The notes: generated by a model not told the origin, from the sequence alone. Shown: positions 26,095-35,236, counted from the stretch's first letter. The stretch is 64,000 bases of DNA from Cellulosilyticum sp. I15G10I2 (GCF_900095725.1 NZ_FMMP01000028.1:310001-374000); one strand, 5' to 3'. Translations and numbers: made by a program.

Positions 26095-26823
26095 TTAACT
26101 TGAAATAATGCTACTCAACGACTTTTTGATATCGTTTTTATAAAGTCCTCCATGGTAGCAAATAATTCTATCTATTTCATATTTCATTAATTTAATAATT
26201 GATTCTTTTGCAGCTACCATATCTAAAGTATATTGTGTATTTGCAATAGCAAGCATATTATTTTCAATAACTAATGCATCTCCAGCAATCAATGTTCTAT
26301 TCGTTTTAATGTAAATGGACATATGCCCTGGCATATGTCCTGGAGTAGTAACTATTTCAATACCTCCACAACAATCAAAAAAATCCTTGTCCTTTACGCA
26401 TATATCAACAGCACAGGGCTCTACTGATTCAAGTATGCTATGAAAAGTTTTTGCTCCCTCTTTTTCTCCCTCTGACAAAAAATCATATATAGATTCTGCC
26501 TGTTGTAGTCTTAATGATTTTTTACTTCCATTAATATACTTTGCATCATCTATGGATGCCATTACCTTTATAGAAGGATACTTTCTTTTAAATGCCGCTA
26601 AAGACCCTATATGATCGAAATCGTGGTGCGTTATAATTATCTTAGACAATTTTTTTATATCAATCCCTCTAATTATTGCTTCCTGTTCTATCACTGATAA
26701 AAAATTTGGGTATCCGCAGTCAACCAAAATCATTTCCTCTTCACCTTCAATTATTACTGGATAAATCTTATTTGTTTCATCATTAAAACCAACCTTGATT
26801 TCTAGAATATTAATTTTATTCAT
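26095..26823 (-). CDS. MBL-fold metallohydrolase
   Basis: The 242-residue protein has the metal motif HHDFDHIGS at about 58-66, a second His in TTPGHMPGHMSIY, AGDALV, and a late His in ICYHGG. It belongs to the broad glyoxalase II/RNase Z-like metallo-beta-lactamase group. The ATG at 26823 follows AGGAGG; a longer frame begins 18 nt upstream inside that site. It has no clear operon partner and the substrate is unknown. Confidence 0.85.
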   Translation of the reverse strand: MNKINILEIKVGFNDETNKIYPVIIEGEEEMILVDCGYPNFLSVIEQEAIIRGIDIKKLSKIIITHHDFDHIGSLAAFKRKYPSIKVMASIDDAKYINGSKKSLRLQQAESIYDFLSEGEKEGAKTFHSILESVEPCAVDICVKDKDFFDCCGGIEIVTTPGHMPGHMSIYIKTNRTLIAGDALVIENNMLAIANTQYTLDMVAAKESIIKLMKYEIDRIICYHGGLYKNDIKKSLSSIISS

Positions 26824-26991
26824 ATTACATCCTCCTACCATTGCATACTCTCACATCCAATTATATTCATAATACCATTAACACAAGTTCTTTGGTGACC
26901 ATAATCATTTCTGTATTATCTTTGACCCTTTAATAAAAAAGACACTTGATGTTTTCTATTATCAAGTATCTTTTGGATATTTTTATTTTCT

Positions 26992-27261
26992 TCATATTTT
27001 ATATGCTCTAAGGATTCTTCTAATGCTATTTTCGGTAAGATAATACTGCTTAGCAAGAGCTTTTATGGGCGTTCCTTTAAGGTGTTTATTAATAATTTCC
27101 ATATTTCTTTTCTTTATTTCATTCTTATATCCACTATTTTCTCCCCAGCCTTTTTTATTTTCAGCTTTTCTAGGTATATAGATATATTGCCCATCAGCAT
27201 ATTGCTGAAGCAGTTCAATAATATCTTTTGGTAATAGGTTTTGTGCCTTTTCATATTTCAT
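26992..27261 (-). CDS. CD3324-type small helix-turn-helix protein
   Basis: The 89-residue protein resembles the CD3324 family: an N-terminal segment (LLPKDIIELLQQYADGQYIY), a basic middle part, and a C-terminal helix-turn-helix (IKALAKQYYLTENSIRRIL). AGGAG precedes the ATG. Such proteins are common in Clostridia; DNA binding is inferred from the fold only. Confidence 0.72.
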   Translation of the reverse strand: MKYEKAQNLLPKDIIELLQQYADGQYIYIPRKAENKKGWGENSGYKNEIKKRNMEIINKHLKGTPIKALAKQYYLTENSIRRILRAYKI

Positions 27262-27301
27262 AATCTTTGCTCCTATTCAATATTATTTTTTATTAATATT
27301 G

Positions 27302-27390
27302 AAGCAAAGACTGCATAAAGTTATTTTATCAAATCTCTCTTTAAAAATGGCCCCAAACAAAGTTCATCTTTGTTTTTACAGTCTTTGCTT
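27302..27390. repeat. Inverted-repeat structure of unknown role
   Basis: Perfect 12-nt arms AAGCAAAGACTG and CAGTCTTTGCTT (27302-27313, 27379-27390) enclose a perfect 8-bp stem AAACAAAG/CTTTGTTT (27355-27375). It may be a structured RNA or the remnant of a small mobile element. The rest of the 27262-27594 gap holds a REP-like hairpin and no convincing gene. Confidence 0.5.
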
Positions 27391-27540
27391 GGAGCCAAAT
27401 CCAATAACTAACTTATCTTGCTTACTCATAAAGGCTTCCTCCTTTTTGCTACCATTCACTTTATCTATATTATTATTATAAATTAGATTTCTTTATTTAT
27501 CTATTAGATTGTAAGCTTGCTCAAAATAGCCGTCATTTGT

Positions 27541-27558
27541 AGTACGGTTCATCGTACT
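27541..27558. repeat. Short REP-like hairpin, copy b
   Basis: AGTACGGTTCATCGTACT is a perfect 6-bp stem with a 6-nt loop, preceded by CCGTCATTTGT. This left flank also occurs in altered form at 40543-40560. Confidence 0.55.
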
Positions 27559-27594
27559 GTCTCTCCTATTTGTTAGACTTTTTACTTACCTATT

Positions 27595-28161
27595 TTAATT
27601 AATAAGGCGGCCATTATCATTCCATGAGCCATACATCTTGCCTTGTTTAGTATTTTGTATAAACTTATCCAACCTCTTCATAAATAATTCCTGTTGGTTT
27701 TTCACCTGTTGGATTGTGTCTATTCTTACTCTCCTATACAACTCAGGGAAATTCATAAAATTTTCATAGACCAACACATCTTCTTTCAATCTTTTTTCTA
27801 TGAATCTGTCAATTGTAAAAGAATGACTACTCATATCAGGTAACACCTTTCTTCCCTCATCAGTCATAAGTCTAAGCTTTTCAAGACGGCGTACACGTTC
27901 TTTATTCAATTCGGTCCATGAACTTTTTTTATTTCTAGGGGATAGTCGCTGAACAAGCTTATTTTTGGAATTTTTCTTCTTAACTCCATCAATCCATCCA
28001 AAACACAAAGCCTCCTCAACTACGTCCAGGTATAATAATGTACCTGATTTCGGGGTAATACTTATCTCTACCCAACAACATTTTTCAGTTGAATAATTAT
28101 CTTGTAACCAAGTCCGTAACTCTTCTCTTGTTCTTACATCAAGTAAATTTTCGATATCTAT
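27595..28161 (-). CDS. YdeI/OmpD-associated family protein with a non-standard or lost start codon
   Basis: The C-terminal two-thirds matches the YdeI family (CFGWIDGVKKK, VQRLSPRNKKSSWTELNKER, FPELYRRVRIDTIQ, MYGSWNDNGRL). The frame stays open and homologous upstream of the only TTG, reading IDIENLLDVRTREELRTW and CCWVEISITPKSG. No ATG, GTG or TTG occurs in that part. The expected start falls on ATA at 28159-28161 (or ATC just before), with AGGAGGGGG correctly spaced upstream. Either an ATA/ATC start is used or an ATG has mutated and the gene is silent or truncated. Confidence 0.7.
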   Translation of the reverse strand: MDIENLLDVRTREELRTWLQDNYSTEKCCWVEISITPKSGTLLYLDVVEEALCFGWIDGVKKKNSKNKLVQRLSPRNKKSSWTELNKERVRRLEKLRLMTDEGRKVLPDMSSHSFTIDRFIEKRLKEDVLVYENFMNFPELYRRVRIDTIQQVKNQQELFMKRLDKFIQNTKQGKMYGSWNDNGRLIN

Positions 28162-28300
28162 GATTAACCCCCTCCTTTCATATTAATATTAACCGCAATG
28201 ATCTTTATTAATTAATTTTATGATTTGATTACTTATTGTTAGTATATCAATGAATCCCTGTCAACTGTAGGTATCCCTCATCATTCTATAATACCCAAAA

Positions 28301-28340
28301 AACCCCGAACCTCCAACTGCTTGCCAGAAATTCGTGGGTT
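28301..28340. repeat. TTCGTGGGTT hairpin repeat, copy a
   Basis: AACCCCGAA and TTCGTGGGTT pair with one bulge around about 21 nt. The right half, CAGAAATTCGTGGGTTATAA, is the same as at 36055-36073 and close to 46053-46070. Confidence 0.6.
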
Positions 28341-28423
28341 ATAATTATTATATAAGGTATCTGAAAGCTCATAACCCGCTATAAAACGAGAATGTCAATC
28401 TATTATAGTTTTGAAATATATAC

Positions 28424-29260
28424 TTAACTCCATATAGCACTGGCATCAGTAGCACTTCTATTCAAACGTGAAAAATCTGTTTTAACAAATGAAATAGTTG
28501 ATAATACTAGGAATATTACGCCTATAAAAACAATAATAGCAAAAGACATAACTGGCGTAACAATAAAACCATTAATATTAATGGCGAGTCCCTCTTTTAC
28601 AAGTTGAGCCATTGATAAATTGGTTTTTTCTAGTACAATCATCCGAAAGCATGCAGTTGCATAAGTCATTGGATTAATATAAGCAATATATCTAAGTCCA
28701 CCAGGCAGCATGGATATAGGAATGTAGGCACCGGATAAGAAAGTAAACGGCATTGTTACTGCTGTCTTAACAATCTGGAAGGTTTGACCGTTGCGTACCT
28801 TTGTTGCCATAAAAAGCCCTACTCCTGAAAAAACCAAGCCAATACTGATCATTACAATTAAGATATATATAGGCGTAGTCCATGTCGTAAACTTAATACC
28901 AATAAATAGTCCAATCACCAAAATCAAGATGCCTTGCACCGTAGCTACCGTAGCTGCCGATAACAATTGTCCCATTGCAACAGCTATTCGCTTTGCCGGA
29001 GAAACTAGAACCTCTTTCATAAACCCGCTTACCATATCATCAACAGTTGTTGAGGCTAAATTAAGGGAACTTTCAAATACCGTTGTAATAATAACACCTG
29101 AAAGCATATAGGCTATAGGGTTGTCTATAGCGTCATTTTTAAAAATTGCACTAAATACATAAACAAAGAAAAATGGAAAGATCAAAGAAAATATTAATCC
29201 TGTTTTATTTCTAACAAAGGCTTTTAGCCCCCTTTTCCATAATGCAAAAATAGTATTCAT
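28424..29260 (-). CDS. ABC-2 type permease (DrrB-like)
   Basis: The 278-residue protein has six hydrophobic segments and the ABC-2 signature region (SGAYIPISMLPGGLRYIAYINPMTY). It follows the ATPase gene by 1 nt with its own GGAGG. With the ATPase and the UvrA-like gene upstream it forms a DrrA-DrrB-DrrC-like set, a combination known from daunorubicin self-resistance. It probably exports a hydrophobic drug or lipid. Confidence 0.88.
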   Translation of the reverse strand: MNTIFALWKRGLKAFVRNKTGLIFSLIFPFFFVYVFSAIFKNDAIDNPIAYMLSGVIITTVFESSLNLASTTVDDMVSGFMKEVLVSPAKRIAVAMGQLLSAATVATVQGILILVIGLFIGIKFTTWTTPIYILIVMISIGLVFSGVGLFMATKVRNGQTFQIVKTAVTMPFTFLSGAYIPISMLPGGLRYIAYINPMTYATACFRMIVLEKTNLSMAQLVKEGLAININGFIVTPVMSFAIIVFIGVIFLVLSTISFVKTDFSRLNRSATDASAIWS

Positions 29261-29261
29261 A

Positions 29262-30182
29262 TTAAGCCTCCTCTCTAATCTTTTTGCCTGTTATCTCCAA
29301 AAAGACGTCATTAAATGTACCTTTTTTAATCTCTATATTGGTTATATCTGCTTTATGCACGCTAATCAGCTGTAATAACCCCTCCAAGTCTTCAGCTTCC
29401 ACCTTATAGTAACCCTCTTTTTTCACATAGCCTAATTCATACTGTTCTAAAAGCTGCTCAAGTTCTACTTCATTCTTTGTGTTAATATAGGCTTTATCCT
29501 TCGTATACATTTTTTTAAGTGCATAAGGTGTATCATGAGCCACAATAACACCCCCATCTATAATGGCTATTTTATCGCAGATTTCAGCCTCTTCCATATA
29601 ATGAGTGGTTAGAAAAATCGTTATATTTCTTTCTTTTTGAAGTTTAATAATATATTCCCAAATATGAGCTCTGGTTTGAGGATCAAGGCCTGTTGTAGGT
29701 TCATCTAGAAATAGTACTTTGGGATAATGAATTAACCCCCGTGCAATTTCAACACGACGTTTCATTCCTCCTGATAATGCCCCGACAATCTTTTTTCTCT
29801 CCTCTAATAAATCCACCAGTTCTAGAACAAATTGTATGCGTTCTTCTACTTCCTTTTTGGGAATATTATAAAAAACACAATGCATCTTTAGATTTTCCTC
29901 AATTGTCATTTTGCTATCTAGGGTTGAATCCTGAAACACCACGCCTATAACTGCTCTAACATCACTCTTTTGCTTGGTGACATCTTTCCCATCAATTAGA
30001 AGCGTCCCTGAGGATTTTTCAAAAATGGTACATAACGTATTGATCGTTGTACTCTTACCTGCTCCATTTGGCCCCAAAAAGGCAAAAACTGTCCCCTCCT
30101 CTACAGAAAAGGATATCTCCTTAACGGCTGTAAAATCTCCATATTTTTTCGTAAAATTTTCAACTTCAATAATGGCATTCAT
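29262..30182 (-). CDS. ABC transporter ATPase (DrrA-like)
   Basis: The 306-residue protein has Walker A LGPNGAGKSTTI, signature LSGGMKRRVEIARGL, Walker B VLFLDEPTTGLD, the switch His in TTHYMEEAE and the C-terminal extension typical of DrrA/CcmA-type drug exporters. It is 21 nt downstream of the UvrA-like gene and 1 nt upstream of the permease gene, so the three are one operon. Confidence 0.92.
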   Translation of the reverse strand: MNAIIEVENFTKKYGDFTAVKEISFSVEEGTVFAFLGPNGAGKSTTINTLCTIFEKSSGTLLIDGKDVTKQKSDVRAVIGVVFQDSTLDSKMTIEENLKMHCVFYNIPKKEVEERIQFVLELVDLLEERKKIVGALSGGMKRRVEIARGLIHYPKVLFLDEPTTGLDPQTRAHIWEYIIKLQKERNITIFLTTHYMEEAEICDKIAIIDGGVIVAHDTPYALKKMYTKDKAYINTKNEVELEQLLEQYELGYVKKEGYYKVEAEDLEGLLQLISVHKADITNIEIKKGTFNDVFLEITGKKIREEA

Positions 30183-30203
30183 ACGACTACATCTCCTTTT
30201 TAG

Positions 30204-32447
30204 TTATTGAACAAATTTAGCCGTTACTGATTCGCTGCAGATTTGCAGGCCGCCTAGATTTCCTTCATAAATAATGCGTCCACCCCGGCTTCCCCCTTCT
30301 GGGCCAATATCAATAATCCAATCGGCATTTCTAATCATATCTGTATTATGTTCAATAACAATCACAGTGTTTCCTCTATCTACAAGCTTATTTATAATGC
30401 TCAAGATTACTTTAACATCAGACATATGCAGCCCTGTCGTTGGCTCATCAAGAATATAAATATTACCTTTAGCGCCTAATTCTTTGGCAAGCTTTAGTCT
30501 TTGGCATTCTCCTCCTGATAAAGTATCAAGCGATTGCCCCAGTGTCAGATACGAAAGGCCAACTGTATTGATACCTTTTAATTTGCTCTTTATTTTATTA
30601 TCATTAAAAATTTCTAAAGCCTCTTCTGCTGTTGTTCCCATCATTTCTACGATATTTTTACCCTTATAGAGATATTTAAGCACATCTGTCCTATAACGGG
30701 TTCCATTGCATTCTGTGCATTCTACCTCTATGACATCCATAAACGACATATTGAGGGTTTTAAAACCTGTTCCATTACAAGCTGGACATGCACCAATGGA
30801 ATTATAACTAAATAATCCTTTTTCTACACCGTTTTCTTTTGCAAACAAGGCTCTAATCTCATCCATAATCCCCAAATACGTAGCTGAATTCGACCTGGCC
30901 GTCTGGTGCACTGGACTTTGACTAATAACAATACTTTCAGGAAATTCTTTTGCAAATACGCCGTTAACTAAAGAACTTTTCCCTGATCCCGCAACACCTG
31001 TAACTACTGTAAATAATCCTTTTGGGATATTTAGACTAATGTTTTTAAGGTTATGCAAACTACTTTTTGTGCTCCTATAAAATTCTTGCGGTATGCGACC
31101 GGATTGGTTTACTTTAGATTCTTGCACCAGACATTTAGCTGTCAAAGTAGATGATTTTAAGAAATCCTTATAGGCTCCACTAAACATAATGGTCCCCCCA
31201 TGGGAGCCTGCTCCTGGACCCACATCTACAACATGATCCGCAATAGGAATAACATCAGGATCATGTTCTACAATTAAAACTGTATTCCCCTTATCCCGTA
31301 TTTTAACTAATAAATCATTTATTTTATTCACATCATGAGGATGTAAGCCTGTACTGGGTTCATCAAAAACATATATCAGCCCATTAAGATTGCCTGATAA
31401 GTGCTTGACCATTTTAACCCGCTGTGATTCTCCCCCTGACAGAGTGGTTGTCTCTCTTGTTAAAGTTAAATAGGAAAGTCCTATATCGCATAAACTTTGC
31501 ACTTTTTCCCTAACATCTTGAATCAAATGATTGGCTTCTCTAATATCCCAACTCCCTAAAACCGCGACTAGTTTTTCCAGTTCCATATCGGTTAGATCAT
31601 AGATAGAATATCCGTTTATCTTAGATGTAAAAACTAATTCATGATATCTTTTGCCATTGCAAGTTGGACAAATGCAGCTTATGCCAAATTCATTTATCTT
31701 TTTTGTACTAGCCTTCGTTGCATCTTTATCTGTATTGACAGTCGTTCTCATAAATCTTTCAACCAAACCTTCATAGGTTACGTTCATATCATTTAATAAA
31801 AATTGTCCTGTCAATTTTTGTGCGGGTGCATAGACTAATTTTTCAAATTCTTCCTTAGAAAAATCTTTAATTTTTTTATCAGTATCAAAAAATCCAGACT
31901 CCGCATAGACCTTCCAGTAATAGGACCCCACCTTAAATCCAGGAAGTAAAATAGCCCCTTCGTTTAATGATTTGTCTTGATCTAGCGCTGCATCCACATT
32001 GAGGGTAATAACCCTTCCAATACCTTCACACTGTGGGCACATGCCTTGTGGATCATTAAATGAGTAGGCATTGGCATAGCCAATACTGGGTGTTGCAAAC
32101 CTTGAATACAATAGTCTGAGTAAGGAATTAATATCTGTAGCTGTCCCTAATGTTGAACGTGCATTCCCTCCAATTCTTTTCTGATCAACAATGATCGCAG
32201 GGGAAAGATTCTTAATATCATCTACCTTAGGTCTGCGGTATTTAGGCAGAAATTTTCTCACAAAGCTATTATACGTTTCATTCAGTTGTCTCCCCGACTC
32301 TTGTGCTATAATATCGAAAACTATGGAGGACTTGCCCGATCCTGATACGCCTGTAAAAACAGTAATCTTTCCTTTTGGAATTTTCAAATTAATATTTTTA
32401 AGGTTATTCTCGCTACCACCTATTATTTCAATATAATTATTTTGCAT
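30204..32447 (-). CDS. UvrA2/DrrC-like excinuclease ABC subunit A paralogue
   Basis: The 747-residue protein has two ABC ATPase modules (Walker A GVSGSGKSS at about 35 and GVAGSGKSS at about 480; signatures LSGGESQRV and LSGGECQRL). Zinc ribbons CPQC, CPTC and CPAC are visible. At about 200 residues shorter than housekeeping UvrA, it fits UvrA2/DrrC forms that lack the UvrB-interacting region. DrrC homologues protect DNA against intercalating drugs. Being first in an operon with a DrrAB exporter supports drug protection rather than general repair. Confidence 0.9.
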   Translation of the reverse strand: MQNNYIEIIGGSENNLKNINLKIPKGKITVFTGVSGSGKSSIVFDIIAQESGRQLNETYNSFVRKFLPKYRRPKVDDIKNLSPAIIVDQKRIGGNARSTLGTATDINSLLRLLYSRFATPSIGYANAYSFNDPQGMCPQCEGIGRVITLNVDAALDQDKSLNEGAILLPGFKVGSYYWKVYAESGFFDTDKKIKDFSKEEFEKLVYAPAQKLTGQFLLNDMNVTYEGLVERFMRTTVNTDKDATKASTKKINEFGISCICPTCNGKRYHELVFTSKINGYSIYDLTDMELEKLVAVLGSWDIREANHLIQDVREKVQSLCDIGLSYLTLTRETTTLSGGESQRVKMVKHLSGNLNGLIYVFDEPSTGLHPHDVNKINDLLVKIRDKGNTVLIVEHDPDVIPIADHVVDVGPGAGSHGGTIMFSGAYKDFLKSSTLTAKCLVQESKVNQSGRIPQEFYRSTKSSLHNLKNISLNIPKGLFTVVTGVAGSGKSSLVNGVFAKEFPESIVISQSPVHQTARSNSATYLGIMDEIRALFAKENGVEKGLFSYNSIGACPACNGTGFKTLNMSFMDVIEVECTECNGTRYRTDVLKYLYKGKNIVEMMGTTAEEALEIFNDNKIKSKLKGINTVGLSYLTLGQSLDTLSGGECQRLKLAKELGAKGNIYILDEPTTGLHMSDVKVILSIINKLVDRGNTVIVIEHNTDMIRNADWIIDIGPEGGSRGGRIIYEGNLGGLQICSESVTAKFVQ

Positions 32448-32717
32448 AGACTTCTCCTATTCTAAATGATAATCTTCTCTAAGAAGAAATGAATTGATGC
32501 ACTTAAGCCGGCCGACTTACTGAAAATAGTCTACCAGTTAAAGTATCTCTGTGGCAAGTTATTTCTTTTGTTTTTTGTTTATTTTGTTCAAAACACCCAC
32601 GGTAATAGGTTAATTTTTTTAGGTATTTTGTATATTTTAACCACAAAAATTATATCTAGTAATCGTATGTCCCCGCCTAATCAAGACCATTGCAATGTAC
32701 AGTTGTACTTAAATTAC
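32448..32717. other. Intergenic stretch with no recognised feature
   Basis: This gap precedes the UvrA-like operon on the minus strand and must hold its promoter. No clear promoter, operator, RNA or ORF was seen. Confidence 0.5.
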
Positions 32718-32758
32718 AAAATCCTCGAAGCCAGATTATCTCTAGATTCGAGGATCTT
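32718..32758 (-). terminator. Terminator after the Cys-rich protein gene
   Basis: The arms AAAATCCTCGAA and TTCGAGGATCTT pair (10 or more bp) around about 17 nt, 2 nt beyond the stop. The T tract is short. Confidence 0.65.
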
Positions 32759-32760
32759 TA

Positions 32761-33057
32761 TTATTTATTCAAAAAACAAGTGACGCAATATACTTCTCCA
32801 TCTTCATTATTGCCAGATACAATCTTCAATTCTTGACCACACTTTACACATTTTGAAATAGTAAATTCCTCTTCTTCACAATCACTCCTATAATTCTCAC
32901 ACGTTAATTCACACGTATCCTCTTCACACTCCAAACAATTCTCAGATGGAGCCCCATATTCACATTCATATTCTTCAGCGATACCGTTTTTATCGCTATC
33001 ACTTGCATCGATAATGCTCTTAAGATTCTTACAACTGCTACAAATACATTCACTCAT
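32761..33057 (-). CDS. Small cysteine-rich zinc-ribbon-like protein
   Basis: The 98-residue acidic protein contains 13 cysteines. An N-terminal CxCxxC is followed by several spaced Cys in the middle and a C-terminal ribbon CVKCGQ...YCVTC. The ATG overlaps the stop of the RarD-like gene by 4 nt (ATGA), so it is translationally coupled to a transporter behind a ykkC-class riboswitch. No family with known function was recognised. Zinc binding is likely. Confidence 0.72.
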   Translation of the reverse strand: MSECICSSCKNLKSIIDASDSDKNGIAEEYECEYGAPSENCLECEEDTCELTCENYRSDCEEEEFTISKCVKCGQELKIVSGNNEDGEVYCVTCFLNK

Positions 33058-33950
33058 CCTATTACCTCCACTTCCCTTTTAAATAACCCCATTTGAGAAC
33101 AAGAATAGATCATTAAGGCTATCCATATTAAACCAAAGCTAATCATATCCACCGCAGTAAACACTTCATGAAACACAAAAATCCCAATAAAGAGACTTAT
33201 TGTAGGTGCAATATATTGGGTAAATCCAAGCACTGACAAAGGAAGCCTTTTTGCGCCACTTGAAAATAACAATAGTGGTACAGCTGTAACTACACCCGAT
33301 CCTATAAGGAGAAGTATGACACCTATATGCTCTCTGCCAAAAGCACCTCCCCCACTCATCTGTCTTGCTGTAATATATAGTGCAGCAACTGGAACAAGCA
33401 TAGTCGTTTCAATCGTAAGTCCAACTATAGAGTTAGCTCTAATAAACTTCTTCATCATACCATATAATCCAAATGAAACAGCAAGCCCCAAGGAAACCCA
33501 TGGTATTTTACCATATTGTAAGGTTTTAATAATGACACCCACAGAAGCAAGCAAAAGTGCTCCTGCTTGCCAGTAATTTAACTTTTCCTTGAATACTAAC
33601 ATTCCCAAAACCACTGCAAACAGTGGATTGATATAATATCCTAAGCTTGCATCTACAATCTTATCCGAATTGACAGCCCATATATACAAGCCCCAGTTAA
33701 AGGCAATTAGAATTGATGCAATAAATATATAAAACATTTGCTTCTTATCCTTCATGATAAGCTTTAATGCTTTCCACTCTCTGGTCGTAGCTATAATAAC
33801 CATTGTAAATACAAAAGCCCACAAAATTCTGTGTGATAAAATCTCTATAGAAAACACACTGTCTATCAGCTTCCAATAGATAGGCAGAATCCCCCATAAT
33901 GTGTATGCTACAACTGCATATATTACACCATAAATCCTCTCATTCCTCAT
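33054..33950 (-). CDS. EamA/RarD family transporter
   Basis: The 298-residue protein is a 10-helix DMT-superfamily transporter of the RarD type (VVAYTLWGILPIYWKLID at the N-terminus, ALLLASVGVI in the middle, FTQYIAPTISLFIGIFVFHE in the last repeat). The substrate of RarD proteins is not settled. A ykkC-class (guanidine-I type) riboswitch with terminator lies upstream on the same strand. Because SMR guanidinium exporters belong to the same superfamily and are often controlled by that riboswitch, guanidinium export is a testable inference. Confidence 0.88.
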   Translation of the reverse strand: MRNERIYGVIYAVVAYTLWGILPIYWKLIDSVFSIEILSHRILWAFVFTMVIIATTREWKALKLIMKDKKQMFYIFIASILIAFNWGLYIWAVNSDKIVDASLGYYINPLFAVVLGMLVFKEKLNYWQAGALLLASVGVIIKTLQYGKIPWVSLGLAVSFGLYGMMKKFIRANSIVGLTIETTMLVPVAALYITARQMSGGGAFGREHIGVILLLIGSGVVTAVPLLLFSSGAKRLPLSVLGFTQYIAPTISLFIGIFVFHEVFTAVDMISFGLIWIALMIYSCSQMGLFKREVEVIG

Positions 33951-34041
33951 TTATTCTCCCTCTTTTCTTTGTTTATTTTTTATGTATTAACCTAAACACT
34001 TCTAGGAAATTAGCCCAAGCTTGATTCTAAATAAGTAAAAA

Positions 34042-34080
34042 AAGCCATAAGAAATATTATTTAAATATCTCCTAGGCTTT
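34042..34080 (-). terminator. Expression-platform terminator of the ykkC-class riboswitch
   Basis: AGCC...GGCT with internal pairs (GGAGATAT against ATATTTCT) forms a hairpin overlapping the 3' end of the aptamer. Seven T follow on the minus strand. Aptamer folding and termination would compete. Confidence 0.78.
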
Positions 34081-34153
34081 TATCCTTCCGTGTACACGCT
34101 TTACTGTGCGTTTTCTCTCGGACCTGCCAGTCAAAACTGCGGAACCCTAGAAA
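34066..34153 (-). ncRNA. ykkC-class riboswitch, probably guanidine-I
   Basis: On the minus strand the segment contains the ykkC hallmarks in order: CTAGGGTTCCG, ACTGGCAGGTCCGAGAGAAA, ACACGGAAGGATAAAAGCC and TAGGAGA. Subtypes of ykkC bind guanidine, ppGpp, PRPP or nucleoside diphosphates. The transporter downstream favours guanidine, but the subtype needs a covariance model. Confidence 0.9.
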
Positions 34154-34294
34154 ACTATATCGGTATTATATTCCTATAAAAATTACAATTTACATAGTAA
34201 CTTTAACATAATAAAGGAACTAATACAACCTAATTATCTTTATAGCATTAAGTAATCCTGACTGCCTTATTTACATCTCAACAAGTTTTTAACT

Positions 34295-35236
34295 CTAAAA
34301 TACAGATTGTAGAGCCGTCAGCCGTGGAAGTGAAATACCAAGCATTCTTGCATCAGCAAGTACATCCTTCGGAAAAAAGCCAGCTGTATCAAGATTAAAC
34401 TGATCGCTCTCAAACATTCCACTCATAATATCCCTTGCTATACTACCTTTAGCCATAGCCTTTTTAAGAATAAGTCCAATTATTCCTGATGGTAAATACA
34501 TGGCCAAATAGGTACCAAGGCTTATTTTGCCCCCTTTCGCCCTAATTAACGGAAGCATTTCACGTACTAGAATAATTGTTTCTTTAAGATTTACCGTAGA
34601 GTCAAAAACTTTATCGTATCCCCCTATTTTCAATGCTTGAGCTGCAATACCAGCATTGATTACAAAATGAACTAACAGCCAACTATGAAAATCTTTTCTT
34701 TGAGCTATTGAAAATCCTGCTTTTTCAAATAGAATACGAACATTTTGATACCGTTTGGTAACACTTGTATCCCCCACAAAACCCATATAAATCATTTTCA
34801 TAAAACCACCATTTAAAGTACCTGCCGAGGAGTAACCCCCTCCTGCTCCTGGGAATCCCCATACCACCTGATCTTTTGGAAGCAGTGAAACTACTTTTTG
34901 TGGATCAATCCAAAGATTATTAAACATCAATACGGTGGCTTTGTTAACACGTGATACTAAAAAATCAAGAACACCATCTAGCTGATAATGATTCACACTA
35001 ACTACAATTAAGTCATAATCATGATCGGGTGCTAGTTCTTCTCTCATCGTAATGGACCATTTTTCTTTTACTAAAGTACGCTTCTTTCTACCATCTATTA
35101 TGTTTAAATCAACCAGTGGACCATATTGTGCTGCCCTTCCTGGTCTGACATAAAACTCTACCTCATTCCCCGCTTTTTTGAGTGCCCATGCATACTGCGT
35201 AGCAATTACCCCACGTCCAACCATTAATATTTTCAT
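34295..35236 (-). CDS. Ketopantoate reductase family oxidoreductase
   Basis: The 313-residue protein has an N-terminal Rossmann domain (MKILMVGRGVIATQYAWAL, then EFYVRPGRA for NADPH) and an ApbA/PanE C-terminal domain containing FVINAGIAAQALKIGG. Family members reduce 2-ketopantoate, but many TetR-linked paralogues act on unknown substrates. It is divergent from a TetR gene, and two identical-length palindromic operators lie between them. A detoxification or specialised role is therefore more likely than pantothenate synthesis. Confidence 0.8.
   Translation of the reverse strand: MKILMVGRGVIATQYAWALKKAGNEVEFYVRPGRAAQYGPLVDLNIIDGRKKRTLVKEKWSITMREELAPDHDYDLIVVSVNHYQLDGVLDFLVSRVNKATVLMFNNLWIDPQKVVSLLPKDQVVWGFPGAGGGYSSAGTLNGGFMKMIYMGFVGDTSVTKRYQNVRILFEKAGFSIAQRKDFHSWLLVHFVINAGIAAQALKIGGYDKVFDSTVNLKETIILVREMLPLIRAKGGKISLGTYLAMYLPSGIIGLILKKAMAKGSIARDIMSGMFESDQFNLDTAGFFPKDVLADARMLGISLPRLTALQSVF

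Noticed and set aside
27299-27481. 60-codon plus-strand ORF
   Set aside because: It overlaps nested inverted repeats, has no ribosome binding site and has low-complexity hydrophobic content with no family resemblance.
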